DNA from: Acetobacteraceae bacterium
GTDB lineage: Bacteria > Pseudomonadota > Alphaproteobacteria > Zavarziniales > Zavarziniaceae
Assembly (NCBI GenBank): GCA_947379865.1
Contig: CANCOY010000086.1
Location: forward strand, 1 to 15,644
Direction of reading: 5' to 3'
DNA length: 15,644 nt
The notes below the pieces were generated by a model. The model made no database searches, had not been told where the DNA came from, and saw nothing but the letters and a program-made list of their open reading frames with translations. Below are positions 14,384 through 15,644 of the stretch, one piece after another. The translations under genes were made by a program, and so were the position numbers. Every line of letters starts with the position of its first letter. Positions within the stretch are counted from its first letter, which is position 1.

Positions 14384-15544
14384 ATGGCCGACCTGTTCAG
14401 TACCTTGACCATCAAGGATGTCACCCTTCGTAACCGGATCGGTGTGTCGCCCATGTGCCAGTATCAGGCAACGGAGGGCTTCGTGTCTGACTGGCACATG
14501 ATGCACCTCGGCGCCCGTGCGGCCGGTGGCGCTGGGCTGGTGATCGCTGAAATGTCGGCCGTTTCGCCAGAGGGGCGCATCACCCCGCGTTGTGCCGGCA
14601 TCTGGAGCGATGCCCATGCTGATGCCTGGGCGCCGATTGCGCGTTTCATCACGCGTCAGGGGGCCGTTGCCGGCATCCAGATTGCCCATGCTGGCCGCAA
14701 GGCCAGCGCCAACCGCCCGTGGGAAGGGGACGACCACATTCCCGAAGGCGACCGCAACGGCTGGACCATTATCGGGCCATCTGCCGAGGCCTGGGGTGCG
14801 ATCCTGCCACGGGCGCCCGAGCCCATGACCATTGCCCAGATCCACCAGACCCAGGCTGACTTTGCCGATGCCGCCCGTCGCGCACTTGAGGTGGGCTTTG
14901 AATGGCTGGAACTGCACTTCGCCCATGGCTATCTGGGCCAGAGCTTCTTTTCGCCCATCGCCAACAAGCGCACCGATGCCTATGGCGGCAGCTTCGAGAA
15001 CCGCGCCCGCTTTTTGCTGGAGACGGTTGATGCCGTGCGCGCCGTCTGGCCTGAACGCCTTCCCCTTACCGCGCGCCTGGGGGTGAGTGACTTCAACGAT
15101 GCCAGCCAGCCGTTTGAAGAGTCGATCGAACTGGCCCGTCTCTTCAGGGCGCGGGGTGTTGATCTGCTGGATGTCAGCATTGGCTTTAACTCGAGTGACG
15201 TCGGCGGCGTGCCCTTTGGCCCTGGCTGGATCGCACCCTGGGCCCAGCGCATCAAGGAAGAGGCGGGCATTCCGGTTGGCATGTCGTGGCTGATGAACGG
15301 CACGCCGGCGCTCGCCGATGGCTTGATCCGTGACGGCAAGATCGATCTCCTCCTGATCGGCCACGCCATGCTTGATGACCCCAATTGGGCCTTTCATGCC
15401 GCCCAGGCCCTGGGCGTAAGCGATCCGCATGCCCTGCTGGCAGCGCCTTATGCCCATTGGCTGCGGATTTTTCATTCCCACGGGCGGATCGCGGTGGCGG
15501 AACTTGCCGCACAGGCCGAGGAAAAGGCGAAACAGCAACAGTAA
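14384..15544 (+). CDS. XenA-like old yellow enzyme (ene-reductase)
   Basis: This 386-residue FMN-dependent TIM-barrel enzyme would use NAD(P)H to reduce activated C=C bonds of enones, or xenobiotics such as nitro compounds. It belongs to the YqjM/XenA class. Cys25 and Tyr27 lie in SPMCQYQ, and the substrate-binding pair His178/His181 and Tyr183 in HFAHGYL. Trp302 lies in MSWLMNG, and Trp359 in APYAHWL matches the C-terminal aromatic residue of XenA. QIAHAGRKAS (99-108) and NKRTDAYGGSFENR (194-207) are family hallmarks. The FMN-phosphate segment, usually GR.LL.DP, reads GHAMLDDP (326-333), so His327 replaces the conserved Arg. ATG 14384 has GGAA 4 bases upstream and fits family N-termini. ATG 14345 would add 13 unmatched residues. 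The substrate is unknown. Confidence 0.92.
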   Translation: MADLFSTLTIKDVTLRNRIGVSPMCQYQATEGFVSDWHMMHLGARAAGGAGLVIAEMSAVSPEGRITPRCAGIWSDAHADAWAPIARFITRQGAVAGIQIAHAGRKASANRPWEGDDHIPEGDRNGWTIIGPSAEAWGAILPRAPEPMTIAQIHQTQADFADAARRALEVGFEWLELHFAHGYLGQSFFSPIANKRTDAYGGSFENRARFLLETVDAVRAVWPERLPLTARLGVSDFNDASQPFEESIELARLFRARGVDLLDVSIGFNSSDVGGVPFGPGWIAPWAQRIKEEAGIPVGMSWLMNGTPALADGLIRDGKIDLLLIGHAMLDDPNWAFHAAQALGVSDPHALLAAPYAHWLRIFHSHGRIAVAELAAQAEEKAKQQQ

Positions 15545-15552
15545 ACAGGCAC

Positions 15553-15578
15553 GCCGGGGTGCCTTCGTGCGCCCCGGC
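15553..15578 (+). terminator. GC-rich hairpin after ene-reductase gene
   Basis: GCCGGGG (15553-15559) pairs perfectly with CCCCGGC (15572-15578) around a 12-base loop, 8 bases after the stop codon. An overlapping alternative stem GGCAC/GTGCC starts just before it. There is no T-run, so termination would depend on the stable stem or on Rho. The remaining bases to 15644 hold no visible gene. Confidence 0.45.
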
Positions 15579-15644
15579 CCGCCTTGGCCGCGCGGCTGAA
15601 AGTAATGGGCGAGCCCCCATCTTTGCCCCATAGTGCCGTCTTCA

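Noticed and set aside
14366..15631. 421-residue minus-strand ORF opposite the ene-reductase
   Set aside because: It has no domain signature, while the plus strand encodes a full old yellow enzyme with every hallmark motif.
1..15644. CRISPR array, tRNA, rRNA, insertion sequence or phage genes
   Set aside because: No regularly spaced repeats, cloverleaf, transposase or integrase pattern was found on reading either strand.

Overview
The window is GC-rich with a few AT-rich islands at intergenic regions. Gene content suggests a proteobacterium, most likely an alphaproteobacterium. The clues are a CheB/CheR-type chemosensory operon of the non-flagellar kind, a Baeyer-Villiger monooxygenase, a DPSG-type Nramp protein and a XenA-like ene-reductase. 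No rRNA, tRNA, CRISPR array, insertion sequence or phage gene was seen. The taxonomic placement is inference.

Positions 1-344 are an untranslated leader. It carries an AT-rich stretch bracketed by two perfect 17-bp direct repeats and a plausible sigma-70 promoter. Positions 345-10983 hold a same-strand chemosensory cluster. In order it encodes a protein with three CheW-like domains, a stand-alone CheB-type receiver with an eroded acidic pocket, a large CheA kinase, a small divergent CheW, and a receiver-PAS-class III adenylate cyclase fusion. After a roughly 257-nt AT-rich gap come a membrane chemoreceptor (MCP), CheR and CheB. Three junctions are ATGA overlaps or gaps of only a few bases, so the genes are probably co-transcribed in one or two units.

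The inferred logic is that the MCP senses a ligand in the periplasm and signals through CheW-type adaptors to CheA. CheA should phosphorylate the only intact receiver in the cluster, which is fused to the cyclase, so the likely output is cAMP rather than flagellar switching. CheR and CheB would set adaptation. CheB's own receiver has lost its phosphorylation residues (Asp to Glu), so its regulation by CheA is doubtful. No flagellar gene, no ordinary CheY and no CheZ, CheC or CheD is present.

Positions 11206-15544 look metabolic and unrelated to the Che cluster. They hold a Baeyer-Villiger flavin monooxygenase on the plus strand, a convergent Nramp-family transporter on the minus strand, and a divergently transcribed XenA-like old yellow enzyme on the plus strand. 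Inverted repeats lie in the control regions ahead of the monooxygenase and between the transporter and the ene-reductase. The final 100 bases hold a strong hairpin and no gene.
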